A stretch of DNA of 64,000 bases from Mesorhizobium australicum WSM2073 (GCF_000230995.2 NC_019973.1:186001-250000); one strand, 5' to 3'; shown: positions 44,989 through 54,370, numbered from the stretch's first letter. Notes: generated by a model from the letters alone, not told the origin. Program-made: numbers and translations.

Positions 44989-46101
44989 ATGGCCGAAATT
45001 CGCGTCCAACATCTGAGAAAGGCCTTCGGCGATTTCGTCGCCGTCCAGGATTCCAACTTCGTCGTCGAGGACGGCGAGTTCTTCGTCATGCTGGGGCCAT
45101 CGGGCTGCGGCAAGACGACGACACTGAGAATGATCGCCGGGCTCGAACTGCCGACCGGCGGCCAGATCCTGCTCGGCGGCGACGACGTCACCATGCTCAG
45201 GGCCCGCGAGCGCGACATCGCATTCGTCTTCCAGCTGTTCGCGCTCTATCCGCACATGAATGTGCGCAAGAACATCGGTTTTCCGCTCTTGGCGCAAGGC
45301 ATGCCCTCGGCCGAGATCCGCACCCGCGTCGAGGAGACGGCGAAGCTTCTGCGCATCGACCATCTACTCAACAAATCCGTATCCGGTCTTGCCGGCGGCG
45401 ACCGCCAGCGCGTCGCGCTCGGCCGCGCCATCGTGAGGCGGCCGAAATGCTTCCTGATGGACGAGCCACTCGGCACGCTCGATACCGAATTCCGTGACCT
45501 GATGGTCCATGAGCTGCGCGAACTGCACAACCGCATCCACGCGACGACCGTGTACGTCACACATGACCAGATGGAAGCGATGTCGATGGCCGACAAGATC
45601 GCGGTGATGAACCACGGCGTCATCGAGCAGTTCGGCACGCCCCGCGAGATCTACGACCGCCCCGCTACCATGTTCGTGGCCGACTTCATCGGCTCGCCGC
45701 CGATGAATTTTTTGAAATTTGGCGGTGGACTCACAAAAGGCGCTAAGGAGGTGGTCGTCCAAGGGGCGACAGTGGCAGTGCCAGAGGTGCGCGAGGACGT
45801 AGCACCTGCCGACATGGCGCTCGGCATTCGCCCCGAACACATCCGCTTCGACGATGCATCCAAGCTGCGCGGCGCCATCTACGGCACCGAATATCTCGGC
45901 ACCACCCAGATCGTCGCGGTGGAAACGGCGGACGGCATCATCAAGGCGCGGGTGCCGGCCGAAATCCGGCTCAATGCTGGCGACCATGTCGGCCTGACTC
46001 TAAACAGCGCGCGGCTGTCGCTGTTCGAAAAAGGCTCCGGGCGCGCGGTGAGAACGGCGATCCACGACACCGCCTCTCAGGGGAGAGCGCAGCATGGCTG
46101 A
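44989..46101 (+). CDS. ABC transporter ATPase with degenerate signature motif
   Basis: A 370-residue ATPase of the MalK/UgpC class with a C-terminal OB-type regulatory domain. Walker A is GPSGCGKTTT near residue 37 and Walker B is CFLMDEPLGTLD near 155, with a normal His switch (VTHDQMEA). The signature loop, however, reads LAGGDRQRV instead of LSGGQ. Together with the normal second ATPase, this suggests an asymmetric pair with one weak ATP site. It overlaps the next ATPase gene by 8 bp. Confidence 0.93.
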   Translation: MAEIRVQHLRKAFGDFVAVQDSNFVVEDGEFFVMLGPSGCGKTTTLRMIAGLELPTGGQILLGGDDVTMLRARERDIAFVFQLFALYPHMNVRKNIGFPLLAQGMPSAEIRTRVEETAKLLRIDHLLNKSVSGLAGGDRQRVALGRAIVRRPKCFLMDEPLGTLDTEFRDLMVHELRELHNRIHATTVYVTHDQMEAMSMADKIAVMNHGVIEQFGTPREIYDRPATMFVADFIGSPPMNFLKFGGGLTKGAKEVVVQGATVAVPEVREDVAPADMALGIRPEHIRFDDASKLRGAIYGTEYLGTTQIVAVETADGIIKARVPAEIRLNAGDHVGLTLNSARLSLFEKGSGRAVRTAIHDTASQGRAQHG

Positions 46102-47107
46102 CGTGCACATCAAAGGCGTGACCAAAAGCTTCGGCGACCATGTCGCCGTCAGCGGGCTCGACCTGCATATATCGGACGGCGAATTCGTCGTGCTCTTGGG
46201 GCCGACCGGCGCCGGCAAGACGACCACACTGCGGCTGATTGCAGGGCTGGAACGGCCGGATGCAGGCACGATCGAGATCGGCGGCCACAATGCCACGACC
46301 CTTTCGCCGGCCGAGCGCGACACAGCCTTCGTCTTCCAGCAATATTCGCTCTATCCGCATCTGTCGGTGTTCGACAATCTCGCCTTCCCACTGCGCTCGC
46401 CGGCGCGGAAAATACCGGGAGACCAAATCCGCCGCCGGGTCGAGGAGGTCGCGAAGATGGTGCGCATCCATCACAAGCTTGCCAACCGTTCGACCAAATT
46501 GTCGGGCGGCGAAATGCAGCGTGTCGCCATCGGCCGCGCGCTGGTGCGCAAGCCTTCCATCTACCTGATGGACGAGCCGCTGTCATCGCTCGACGCCAAG
46601 CTGCGCGCGGATCTCAGGCTCGAATTGAAGCGCATCCAGTCCGAGCTCGGTGCCACCATGCTCTACGTCACGCACGACCAGATCGAGGCGATGACCATGG
46701 CCGATCGCATCGGCATCCTCGCCGACGGCGTGCTGGTGCAGATCGGTTCACCACGAACCATTTATTCGGAACCGGCAAATCTGCATGTCGCTGCAAGGCT
46801 CGGCCAGCCCGCGATCAATCTTTTGCCGACGGGGCTACTTCCCGATGGCGGCGCGCCGGCCGGCACCAGGACAATCGGCGCGCGCACCGAGCACCTGGCG
46901 ATCGAGAAGGCCGTGAATGGCCATGCTGATGGCGTCGTCGACTGGGTCGAGCATCTCGGCGATCAGAACCATCTGCACGTGACGGTGGGGCCGAAGAAGC
47001 TGGTGACGCTGACCGATCCCGACACCGATCTGGCGCAAGGCGACAAGGTGGTGATCCGCTACCGCTCGCCGCTCTATTTCGGCGCCGACGGACAACGATT
47101 GATGTGA
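46094..47107 (+). CDS. ABC transporter ATPase (MalK-like)
   Basis: A 337-residue ATPase with canonical sites: Walker A GPTGAGKTTT near residue 37, signature LSGGEMQRV near 137, Walker B IYLMDEPLSSLD near 157, and the His switch VTHDQIEA. The C-terminal regulatory domain is present (IGARTEHLAIEK near 272). It probably forms a heterodimer with the preceding ATPase, as in rhizobial glycerol importers that have two different ATPases. Confidence 0.93.
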   Translation: MADVHIKGVTKSFGDHVAVSGLDLHISDGEFVVLLGPTGAGKTTTLRLIAGLERPDAGTIEIGGHNATTLSPAERDTAFVFQQYSLYPHLSVFDNLAFPLRSPARKIPGDQIRRRVEEVAKMVRIHHKLANRSTKLSGGEMQRVAIGRALVRKPSIYLMDEPLSSLDAKLRADLRLELKRIQSELGATMLYVTHDQIEAMTMADRIGILADGVLVQIGSPRTIYSEPANLHVAARLGQPAINLLPTGLLPDGGAPAGTRTIGARTEHLAIEKAVNGHADGVVDWVEHLGDQNHLHVTVGPKKLVTLTDPDTDLAQGDKVVIRYRSPLYFGADGQRLM

Positions 47108-47173
47108 GCGGCTTCGGCGCCCGCCAAGGCGACGCCGGCTTCCGATTGAGATTGCGAATACGGGACGAGTTCG

Positions 47174-48817
47174 ATGAAGCACTTTTTCAACCACAGGGAA
47201 ACGATCGTCACCGAGGCCCTGGACGGCCTGTTGCGCACCATTGGCTCAGGCGACCTCGCGCGCCTCGACGGGTATCCCGAGATCAAGGTCGTGCTGCGCG
47301 CCGATTGGGACAAGTCCAAGGTTGCCGTCGTCTCCGGCGGCGGCGCCGGGCACGAGCCGTCGCATGCCGGCTTCGTCGGCAAAGGCATGCTGACGGCGGC
47401 GGTCTCGGGCGAGATATTCGCCTCGCCGAGCGTCGAAGCGGTTATGGCGGCCATTCGCGCGGTCACCGGACCAGCCGGTTGCCTGCTGATCGTCAAGAAC
47501 TACACCGGCGACCGGCTCAATTTCGGCCTCGCTGCCGAGAAGGCGCGCGCCGAAGGTTTTGCCGTCGAGATGGTGATCGTCGCCGACGACATCGCGCTGC
47601 CCGACATCGCCCAGCCGCGCGGCGTTGCCGGCACATTATTCGTGCACAAGATAACAGGCCACCTGTCGGAAGCCGGCAAGGACCTGGCATCCGTCGCGGC
47701 GGCCGCGCGTGCGGCGGCAAAGGATATCATCTCGCTCGGAATGTCGTTGTCGTCCTGCTCCATTCCCGGCCATCCGCACGAGGACAGGTTTGGCGAAAAC
47801 GATGGCGAGCTCGGCCTCGGCATCCACGGCGAGCCGGGCGTCGAGCGCATCGCGGTGCAGAGTGCCGATAAGCTGGTGGCTGTCATGGCGGAGCGCCTCG
47901 CGGGGCGGCTCGACACGAAGGCCGATCATGCCTTGCTGATCAACAATCTCGGCTCCGTGCCGCCGCTCGAAATGTCGCTGGTTGCCAATGCGGTGCTTGC
48001 CTCACCGCTGGCAAAGACAGTGAAGTTCACAACCGGTCCCGGATCGTTGATGACGGCACTCAACATGAACGGGTTCTCGCTGTCGCTGATCCGACTCGAT
48101 GCGGCACGCGAGGCCGCCTTGCTGGCGCCGGTCGGCCCGCACGCCTGGATGCCCGCCAAGCCGCTCGTTGCGCCCGCTGTCGTACCGATGGCGAAAGCAG
48201 CCGGACAAAGCGCGGCACACAGGGCCAGCCAGGATGCCGGCACCAGGCGCTTGATCGTCACGGTCTGCGAGAAGCTGATTTCGCTCGAAGCGGCATTGAA
48301 CGGACTGGACGCCAAGGCGGGCGACGGCGACACCGGCTCGACGGTGGCGACGGGCGCACGAAGCGTTCTTGATCGGCTCGACACGCTGCCGCTTGCCGAC
48401 CCCGCGGCGACCCTAGGTGCAGTGGGCGACATATTGAGCGCATCGATGGGCGGCTCCAGCGGGGTGCTGCTGTCGATCTTTTTCACGGCGGCCGGACGGG
48501 CCCTGGACGCTGGCGCCAGTGTGCCCAAGGCCCTGCTCGCCGGGCTTGAACGCATGACCTTCTACGGTGGCGCCAAACCCGGCGATCGCACCATGGTCGA
48601 TGCGCTGGAGCCGGCCTTGAAGGCCTTCGACGGCAACGGCCTTGGCGACGCGGCGACAGCAGCCCGGCGCGGTGCGGAGGCCACCGCGGCCATGGAGAAG
48701 GCAAAAGCCGGGCGGTCCGCCTATGTCGGTGCCGGATTGCAGGGCGTGGTCGATCCGGGTGCTCATGCCGTGGCAGAGGTGTTCGCGGCGGCCGCCACAC
48801 TGCTTGTCACGGCCTGA
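47174..48817 (+). CDS. ATP-type dihydroxyacetone/ketose kinase (fused DhaK-DhaL)
   Basis: A 547-residue fusion. The N-terminal DhaK domain (1-330) has GGGAGHEPSHAGFVG near residue 57 and the substrate-binding His in GIHGEPG at 218, which forms a hemiaminal with the ketose. The C-terminal DhaL domain (about 350-547) has the ATP/Mg motif AKAGDGDTGSTV near 380. Such fusions use ATP directly on dihydroxyacetone. Close relatives act on D- or L-erythrulose in other bacteria, so the substrate is open. It opens the Dha part of the operon. Confidence 0.92.
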   Translation: MKHFFNHRETIVTEALDGLLRTIGSGDLARLDGYPEIKVVLRADWDKSKVAVVSGGGAGHEPSHAGFVGKGMLTAAVSGEIFASPSVEAVMAAIRAVTGPAGCLLIVKNYTGDRLNFGLAAEKARAEGFAVEMVIVADDIALPDIAQPRGVAGTLFVHKITGHLSEAGKDLASVAAAARAAAKDIISLGMSLSSCSIPGHPHEDRFGENDGELGLGIHGEPGVERIAVQSADKLVAVMAERLAGRLDTKADHALLINNLGSVPPLEMSLVANAVLASPLAKTVKFTTGPGSLMTALNMNGFSLSLIRLDAAREAALLAPVGPHAWMPAKPLVAPAVVPMAKAAGQSAAHRASQDAGTRRLIVTVCEKLISLEAALNGLDAKAGDGDTGSTVATGARSVLDRLDTLPLADPAATLGAVGDILSASMGGSSGVLLSIFFTAAGRALDAGASVPKALLAGLERMTFYGGAKPGDRTMVDALEPALKAFDGNGLGDAATAARRGAEATAAMEKAKAGRSAYVGAGLQGVVDPGAHAVAEVFAAAATLLVTA

Positions 48818-48889
48818 CGCATGCACCAGTTGTCGAACGACCGCTCTTTCGCTACTGCCGGCAAGGTGCAAACCGGGAATTCGGGCGAC

Positions 48890-49492
48890 ATGACGGCGCT
48901 GGACCTTTCGAGGCTTATCACGGCCGCCGCGGATGCGATTGCCGCGCACGCCGAGGAACTGACCGCGCTCGACCAGGCGATCGGCGACGGCGACCACGGG
49001 CTGAACATGAAGCGCGGCTTCGACGCCGTACGGGCCGAGGCCGACGTGTTCGCCGCGAAGCCGTTGCCGGACGCCCTGAAGGCAATTGGCACCAAGCTGG
49101 TGATGACGGTGGGCGGCGCTTCCGGCCCGTTGTTCGGCACGCTGTTCATGGCGCTCGGCAAGGAGATTTCGGCGGAACCCGACCGCGCCAATCTGTCGGT
49201 TGCCTTCGGCAAGGCGATCGAAGCGGTGGCCGCGCGCGGCAAGTCGCAGGTAGGACAAAAAACCATGCTCGATGTGCTGCGGCCGGTGCATGATGCCTTG
49301 GCCGGGGGAAGGACGGCGGCTGAAATAGCCAACGTCGCCGACGCCGCGGCCGAAGCCACCGTGCCGATGAAGGCACTGCGCGGCCGCGCCTCGTTCCTCG
49401 GAGACCGCTCGATCGGCCATATGGATGCCGGCGCGCGCTCGACCGCGCTGCTGGTGCGCACGCTGGCGCAAATCATCGGGGGCAAGGCATGA
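48890..49492 (+). CDS. dhaL: PTS-type dihydroxyacetone kinase, ADP-binding subunit DhaL
   Basis: A 200-residue all-helical subunit holding a tightly bound ADP that is re-phosphorylated by DhaM. The nucleotide/Mg site is IGDGDHGLNMKRGF near residue 30, and GGASGPLFGTLF near 75 is the conserved phosphate loop. ATG at 48890 is chosen because it puts the DGDHG motif at the family's usual distance from the start; an in-frame ATG at 48821 lacks a ribosome site. Its stop overlaps dhaM by 4 bp. Confidence 0.93.
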   Translation: MTALDLSRLITAAADAIAAHAEELTALDQAIGDGDHGLNMKRGFDAVRAEADVFAAKPLPDALKAIGTKLVMTVGGASGPLFGTLFMALGKEISAEPDRANLSVAFGKAIEAVAARGKSQVGQKTMLDVLRPVHDALAGGRTAAEIANVADAAAEATVPMKALRGRASFLGDRSIGHMDAGARSTALLVRTLAQIIGGKA

Positions 49493-49878
49493 GCAATGTC
49501 GGGATCGTGATCGTATCGCATTCGCCGCTGGTCGCCGAGGGCACGGCCGACATGGTACGCCAAATGGTCGGCGACGAGGTGCCGCTTGCGTGGTGCGGCG
49601 GAAACGGCCATGGCGGGCTCGGCACCAATGTCGAGGCGATCATGGGCGCCATCGACAAGGCCTGGTCGGACGCCGGCGTCGCCATTCTTGTCGATCTCGG
49701 CGGCGCCGAGACCAATTCGGAAATGGCGGTGGAATTGATCGGCGAGCCGCGTGCGCACAAAATCATCGTCTGCAACGCGCCGATCGTCGAGGGCGCGGTG
49801 ATGGCGGCGACCGAGGCATCCGGCGGCGCCTCGCTCCGGGAAGTGGTGGCGACGGCGCACGAATTGTCGCCGTCGTGA
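49489..49878 (+). CDS. dhaM: PTS-dependent dihydroxyacetone kinase phosphotransferase DhaM (EIIA domain only)
   Basis: A 129-residue EIIA-Man-like domain. The phosphorylated His is residue 11 in VIVSHSPLVAEG. GGLGTNVEAIM near 40 and LVDLGGAETNSEMAV near 66 are the family marks. In E. coli DhaM this domain is fused to HPr-like and EI-like domains; here those are separate genes just downstream. It passes phosphate from HPr to the ADP held on DhaL. Confidence 0.94.
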   Translation: MSNVGIVIVSHSPLVAEGTADMVRQMVGDEVPLAWCGGNGHGGLGTNVEAIMGAIDKAWSDAGVAILVDLGGAETNSEMAVELIGEPRAHKIIVCNAPIVEGAVMAATEASGGASLREVVATAHELSPS

Positions 49879-49899
49879 GCGAATGGGATTTTTGAACAC

Positions 49900-50202
49900 A
49901 TGTCCGCAACCGCCGAAGCGACCGTCCTGATCACCCACGATGTGGGCCTGCACGCGCGTCCTTCGGTGAAGTTCACCAAGCTCGCCAAGAGCTTTGCCGC
50001 CGAGGTGGAGATTGCACTCGCCGCCAACGGCCCATGGTTCGATGCAAAAAGCATCGTCAAGGTGATGGCGGCCAAGGCGCCGAAGGGCACGGTGCTGCAC
50101 ATCAGGGCCAATGGCGATGGTGCCGATGATGCTATCCGGGCGCTGGTCGAACTGGTGCAGCGCGATTTCGACGAGGACGCCGGCCATGTCCGCTCGGCTT
50201 GA
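49900..50202 (+). CDS. HPr-family phosphocarrier protein of the Dha operon
   Basis: A 100-residue HPr. The phosphorylated His-18 is in VGLHARPSVKFTK, and the Ser of AKSIVKVMAAKAP corresponds to the regulatory Ser-46 region. It is separate from the rhizobial nitrogen-type PTS HPr and is placed between dhaM and the EI gene, so it probably serves only this kinase. The lone HprK-like protein nearby (54379-55365) belongs to another cluster and is not evidence of Ser phosphorylation. Confidence 0.92.
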   Translation: MSATAEATVLITHDVGLHARPSVKFTKLAKSFAAEVEIALAANGPWFDAKSIVKVMAAKAPKGTVLHIRANGDGADDAIRALVELVQRDFDEDAGHVRSA

Positions 50203-50243
50203 GGCCGATCCGCGCCTGCGCTCACCCGCTGGGAACGCGTGCC

Positions 50244-51818
50244 ATGCGTATTGAGGGTGTTCCTGCCTCGGCCGGCTATGCCGAGGGACCTCTGTTCGAC
50301 CTCGGCCAGCCCGCGAGCATTTACGTTAGCAAGGCAAGCTCCGTCGAGGAGAGGACGTCCCTGCAGGCCGCGATCGGCAAGGCGGTGAACCGGCTCGTGG
50401 CCATGGTCGGAACCGCCGAGAAAGATGCGGCCGACATACTCGAATTCCACATCGCCATGCTGGAAGACGACGCGCTGAGCGGGCCGGCCTTCGCATCGAT
50501 CGCTTCCGGAACACCCGCCGACACGGCCTGGCGGCAGGCGCTCGATGCCGAGATCGCCGGCTACGAGGCTTCGGACCAGGATTATTTCCGCGCCCGCGCC
50601 ACGGACGTTCGGGATATCAGGGACCAGGTGCTGCGTGCCCTGACCGAGGACAGTGACCAAGCCGCGCCGTCCGGCGCCATCCTCTACGGCGAGGACATCG
50701 CGCCGACGCGCTTTCTCGAAACCGACTGGAGCCATGGCGGCGGCATCGCTCTGAAGGCAGGCAGCACCGCCAGCCATGTCGCCATGCTGGCGCGCTCGCG
50801 TGGCGTGCCGATGGTCGTGGGCCTGCGCGAGCCGCTCACCGCCGTTGCCGACATGGCACTGCTCGACGCGGAGCACGGCAACATCGTCCTGGCGCCCTCG
50901 CCGGCCGAGATCGGCTCGTTCCGGCAGTCATCCTCTTCCTTCACCGCCGGCCAGGGTAAGGCACGGACTTTTCTGGCGCGGCCGGCCGTGACAAAAACCG
51001 GCACGGCGGTGCGCGTACAGGTCAATATCGCCGATCCTGGGGATGTCGATGCCATCGACATCGCGACCTGCGACGGTGTCGGCCTGATGCGCACCGAATT
51101 CCTGTTCGGCAAGACGCTGCCGGATGAGGAGACGCAGTATCGTGCCTATCGCAAGGTGCTGGAATGGGCCGGCGAAAAGCCGGTGACGGTCCGTACCGTC
51201 GATGCCGGCGGCGACAAGCCGGTGCCAGGCTTCACCGTCGAGGAAGGCAATCCATTCCTTGGCCTGCGCGGCATCAGGCTGTCGCTGGCCAGGCCCGACA
51301 TATTCCGGATTCAAATCAGGGCATTGCTGCGCGCCGCGCCGCACGGCAATCTCAAAATCATGTTTCCGATGATCGCCACATCAGCAGAGTATGAGAGCGC
51401 CGCCGCCCTGTTCGCCGAGGAGCGGGTAGCCCTTGCCGCGCGCGGCATCGCGCAAAAAATGCCGCCGCTCGGCATCATGGTCGAAGTGCCCTCGGTGGCC
51501 ATCGCGCCGGAGGCGTTTACCGGCGTCGCCTTCCTGTCGATCGGTTCCAACGATCTGACGCAATATGTGATGGCGGCCGCGCGCGACAATGCCGCTGTGG
51601 CACACCTGAATTCAGTCCGCCATCCTGCGGTGTTGAGGCTGATCGCCTCGGTCGCGGCCTTTGGACGGGAGACCGGGATTGCCGTCAGCCTGTGCGGCGA
51701 TGCCGGCGGCGACCCGGCCTCTATTCCCTCGCTGCTGGAAGCCGGTCTGCGCGATCTTTCCGTGGCGCCGGCGCAACTCGCCATGGCCAAGGCGGCCATA
51801 GCCGACGTTCCGGTCTAG
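50244..51818 (+). CDS. PTS enzyme I of the Dha operon
   Basis: A 524-residue phosphoenolpyruvate-protein phosphotransferase. The phosphorylated His is in GSTASHVAMLARSRGVP near residue 178. PEP-binding parts follow: MRTEFLFG near 283, RTVDAGGDKP near 320 and LSIGSNDLTQYVMAAARDN near 432, with the catalytic Cys in SLCGDAGGDP near 485. It lacks the GAF domain of the nitrogen-type PtsP. At about 524 residues it is slightly shorter than classic PtsI. The ATG at 50244 (MRIEGVPAS) is the family start. Confidence 0.94.
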   Translation: MRIEGVPASAGYAEGPLFDLGQPASIYVSKASSVEERTSLQAAIGKAVNRLVAMVGTAEKDAADILEFHIAMLEDDALSGPAFASIASGTPADTAWRQALDAEIAGYEASDQDYFRARATDVRDIRDQVLRALTEDSDQAAPSGAILYGEDIAPTRFLETDWSHGGGIALKAGSTASHVAMLARSRGVPMVVGLREPLTAVADMALLDAEHGNIVLAPSPAEIGSFRQSSSSFTAGQGKARTFLARPAVTKTGTAVRVQVNIADPGDVDAIDIATCDGVGLMRTEFLFGKTLPDEETQYRAYRKVLEWAGEKPVTVRTVDAGGDKPVPGFTVEEGNPFLGLRGIRLSLARPDIFRIQIRALLRAAPHGNLKIMFPMIATSAEYESAAALFAEERVALAARGIAQKMPPLGIMVEVPSVAIAPEAFTGVAFLSIGSNDLTQYVMAAARDNAAVAHLNSVRHPAVLRLIASVAAFGRETGIAVSLCGDAGGDPASIPSLLEAGLRDLSVAPAQLAMAKAAIADVPV

Positions 51819-51829
51819 GCACGGCAGGC

Positions 51830-52252
51830 ATGGCCGACATCAAACCCGAACCCGGTTCCGAAGAAGCGATCCGCGCCTACAAGACGATCCTGTCGCAGGT
51901 TATCGACCAGCGGCCGTCCGGCATGCGCCAGCGGCTCGCCGATGCGCTTGGCAAGCACCGCAGCTTCGTCACGCAGATTTCGAGCCCGAGCTACTCGATT
52001 CCCATTCCGTCGAAACATCTGCCGGCCATCTTTTCCGTCTGCCATTTCAGCCAGGCCGAGCGGGACCAGTTTCTTGCCGCCTATCACCAGGCACATCCCG
52101 GGAAGATCTCGGTCGCCGCGGGCGCGCGCAAGACAAGGCACGTTTCGCTCATCGTGCCGGATTTCGGCGACGACAAGCAGAATGCGGCGCTCGACCGAGC
52201 GATCAACGAATTCATCCAGAAGGTCACCAGCATCACCGGCAAGAGCGGCTGA
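51830..52252 (+). CDS. Conserved protein with HTH-like segment, probable operon regulator
   Basis: A 140-residue protein. Residues 28-60 (RQRLADALGKHRSFVTQ and following) look like a Cro/XRE-type helix-turn-helix. A PIPSKHLPAIFSVCHFSQAER stretch follows, and then a C-terminal helical region. It lies 12 bp after EI and 38 bp before dhaK, inside the operon. It is a reasonable candidate to bind the ACTAAAC sites at 41077-41114, but this is inference; I do not recognise the family precisely. Confidence 0.6.
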   Translation: MADIKPEPGSEEAIRAYKTILSQVIDQRPSGMRQRLADALGKHRSFVTQISSPSYSIPIPSKHLPAIFSVCHFSQAERDQFLAAYHQAHPGKISVAAGARKTRHVSLIVPDFGDDKQNAALDRAINEFIQKVTSITGKSG

Positions 52253-52290
52253 ACGACCCTTGATGCTGGCTATTTCGGGAGGAGACGGCC

Positions 52291-53277
52291 GTGAAGAAAT
52301 TCATGAACTCGGTGGACACGGTACTGACCGAGAGCCTTGACGGTTTCGCGGCCGCCCATGCCGACATCCTTGTGCTTGGCGAGGAGCACAAATTCATCCG
52401 CCGCAAGATGCTCAAGCCGGGCAAGGTGGCGCTGATCTCCGGCGGCGGCTCCGGCCACGAGCCGCTGCATGGCGGCTTTGTCGGCCGTGGCATGCTGGAC
52501 GCCGCCTGTCCCGGCCAGGTGTTCACCTCGCCGACACCGGATCAGATGCTGGCGGCCGCGCAAGCCGTCGACACCGGCGCCGGCTGCCTGTTCATCGTCA
52601 AGAACTACGAAGGCGACGTGATGAACTTCGAGATGGCGGCGGAGATGTCCGATGGCGTGCTGCAGGTCGTCACCAATGACGACGTCGCCGTCGAGAATTC
52701 GTCCTACACAACCGGGCGGCGCGGCGTGGCGGGTACGCTGGTGGTGGAAAAGATCGTTGGCGCCGCCGCCGAGCACGGGGTGGCGTTGCCGGCGTTGAAG
52801 GCGCTGGGTGACCGCGTCAACGACGCCACCCGCTCGATGGGCGTGGCATTGACCAGCGGCACCGTGCCGGCTGCCGGCAAACCGACCTTCGACATCGGCG
52901 AAGGCGAGATGGAATTCGGCGTCGGCATCCATGGCGAGCCCGGCCGCCGGCGCGACAGGCTGAAAAGCGCCGATGCAATTGTCGAAGAAATCTGCGCTGC
53001 GATCCTGGGCGATCTCGACGACAGGGCGAAAGGACCCGCGCTGCTGTTCGTCAACGGCTTCGGCGGCACGCCGCTGATGGAGCTCTATCTGATGTACAAC
53101 AGCGCCCGCCGGATTTTCGAGCAACATGGCGTGACGGTTACCCGGTCGCTGGTCGGCACCTATGTCACCTCGCTCGACATGGCCGGCTGCTCGATCACGC
53201 TGAGCCTGCTCGACGACGAACTGACGGAATGGTGGGACGCACCTGTCCACACCGCCGCGCTGCGCTGGGGCGTGTAA
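52291..53277 (+). CDS. dhaK: PTS-type dihydroxyacetone kinase, substrate-binding subunit DhaK
   Basis: A 328-residue DhaK. GGGSGHEPLHGGFVGRGML near residue 50 and the substrate-binding His-214 in GIHGEPGRRRD are the key sites; the His binds the ketone covalently. GRRGVAGTLVVEKIVGAAAE near 145 is conserved. The phosphate comes from DhaL-ADP. It completes the EI-HPr-DhaM-DhaL-DhaK chain, unusually separated from dhaL by EI and the HTH gene. It is the last gene of the operon. Confidence 0.95.
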   Translation: MKKFMNSVDTVLTESLDGFAAAHADILVLGEEHKFIRRKMLKPGKVALISGGGSGHEPLHGGFVGRGMLDAACPGQVFTSPTPDQMLAAAQAVDTGAGCLFIVKNYEGDVMNFEMAAEMSDGVLQVVTNDDVAVENSSYTTGRRGVAGTLVVEKIVGAAAEHGVALPALKALGDRVNDATRSMGVALTSGTVPAAGKPTFDIGEGEMEFGVGIHGEPGRRRDRLKSADAIVEEICAAILGDLDDRAKGPALLFVNGFGGTPLMELYLMYNSARRIFEQHGVTVTRSLVGTYVTSLDMAGCSITLSLLDDELTEWWDAPVHTAALRWGV

Positions 53278-53301
53278 GGCTGGCTTCAGCCGCCCTTTTC
53301 T
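53278..53301 (+). terminator. Possible terminator after dhaK
   Basis: Immediately after the dhaK stop, GGCTG-GCTT-CAGCC (53278-53291) is followed by GCCCTTTTCT. The stem is only 5 bp, but its position directly at the end of the operon supports a role. Confidence 0.5.
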
Positions 53302-53329
53302 GCAACCATTCCGGACAATCCACTTAACG

Positions 53330-54370
53330 ATGGATTTGTCCGGATCGATGCTGCCGTCTCTTACTCCAGCTGAAGAAAAACTGCTGCTGCGCTTCGCCGA
53401 TCCGGAAGCTGCGGCGGTCGGGGACAATTTATCAGCGAAGGCGCTGTTTGCCCTGCTCGACAATGCCGAATTCCATGGCGTCCTCCCGATCATGCTGCGC
53501 AAGCTCGGGGAGCGTGGCGATGCGCACCTGCCGTCGGATACTGGTTTGCGAGACAAACTCGACGACCTGCGCCAGAGGGCGACGATCGCCACCGGCCAGT
53601 CGATGCTGCTTCAGTACCATGGCGACCGCATCATGAAGGGAATGGCGGCGGAGGGTATTCCGGCGCGGATCGTCAAGGGGCCGGTCTTCGCGCGAAAACT
53701 CTATCGCAATGTATCCGACCGGCCTTTCACCGACATCGACATCCTGGTCGAGCCCGCCAACCTTGCGCGGGCAAACCGAGTGATTGCGGCATGCGGCTTC
53801 GAGCTTGCCAGCAACGAGGCCGAATCCTACCGGCTGCAGGAATTCAAATGGCTGGAAAAGGAGAATTCCAGCCTGCTGGTCGAGTTGCATGGCGACCTTG
53901 TGCACGACATCGGCATGCGGCGGCGCCTGTCGCTGGGTTTTCGCGAGCTTGGCATCATCGATGGCGACGCGACGGATACGCCGGCCGCCCTTCTGACGAT
54001 CGCCATCGTGCATGCCGCCGGCGGCCACAAATTCCACCGTCTGCAGCTTTGCGTCGACGTGCTGCAAGGTGTGAGGGCGCTGCAATCCCCGGTTTCGGAA
54101 ACCCGCCTGCTCGACGCCGCGCGCATGACCGGCATCGAACTCGAACTTGCGATCGTGCTCAACGTAACCGGGCGGCTGTTCGACGAACCGCATGCGCTGG
54201 CACTCGCCGGGCGAATAAAGCCCGACCTGTCGATCCGACTGGCCAAGAAGCTGATCACGACCAACACGCTGCTCAGGGTCAATTCCCGGGAGAGGATCGG
54301 CTCGCGGCTACGCCGCGATGCCTTTCGCTGGATCCAGCGGCTGGCCAAGGCCAGGCCATACGCCGCTTGA
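53330..54370 (+). CDS. Nucleotidyltransferase-fold protein (PF14907 type) of a RiPP-like cluster
   Basis: A 346-residue protein of the uncharacterised nucleotidyltransferase family often found beside lasso-peptide or asparagine-synthetase-like genes. The catalytic-type core is RIVKGPVFARKLYRNVSDRP then FTDIDILVEP near residue 132, giving the D-x-D pair of the fold. LLVELHGDLVHD near 184 follows. The C-terminal half is helical. It converges with the HprK-like kinase gene, 8 bp between stops, so it is transcribed separately from the other three cluster genes. The substrate is unknown. Confidence 0.8.
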   Translation: MDLSGSMLPSLTPAEEKLLLRFADPEAAAVGDNLSAKALFALLDNAEFHGVLPIMLRKLGERGDAHLPSDTGLRDKLDDLRQRATIATGQSMLLQYHGDRIMKGMAAEGIPARIVKGPVFARKLYRNVSDRPFTDIDILVEPANLARANRVIAACGFELASNEAESYRLQEFKWLEKENSSLLVELHGDLVHDIGMRRRLSLGFRELGIIDGDATDTPAALLTIAIVHAAGGHKFHRLQLCVDVLQGVRALQSPVSETRLLDAARMTGIELELAIVLNVTGRLFDEPHALALAGRIKPDLSIRLAKKLITTNTLLRVNSRERIGSRLRRDAFRWIQRLAKARPYAA

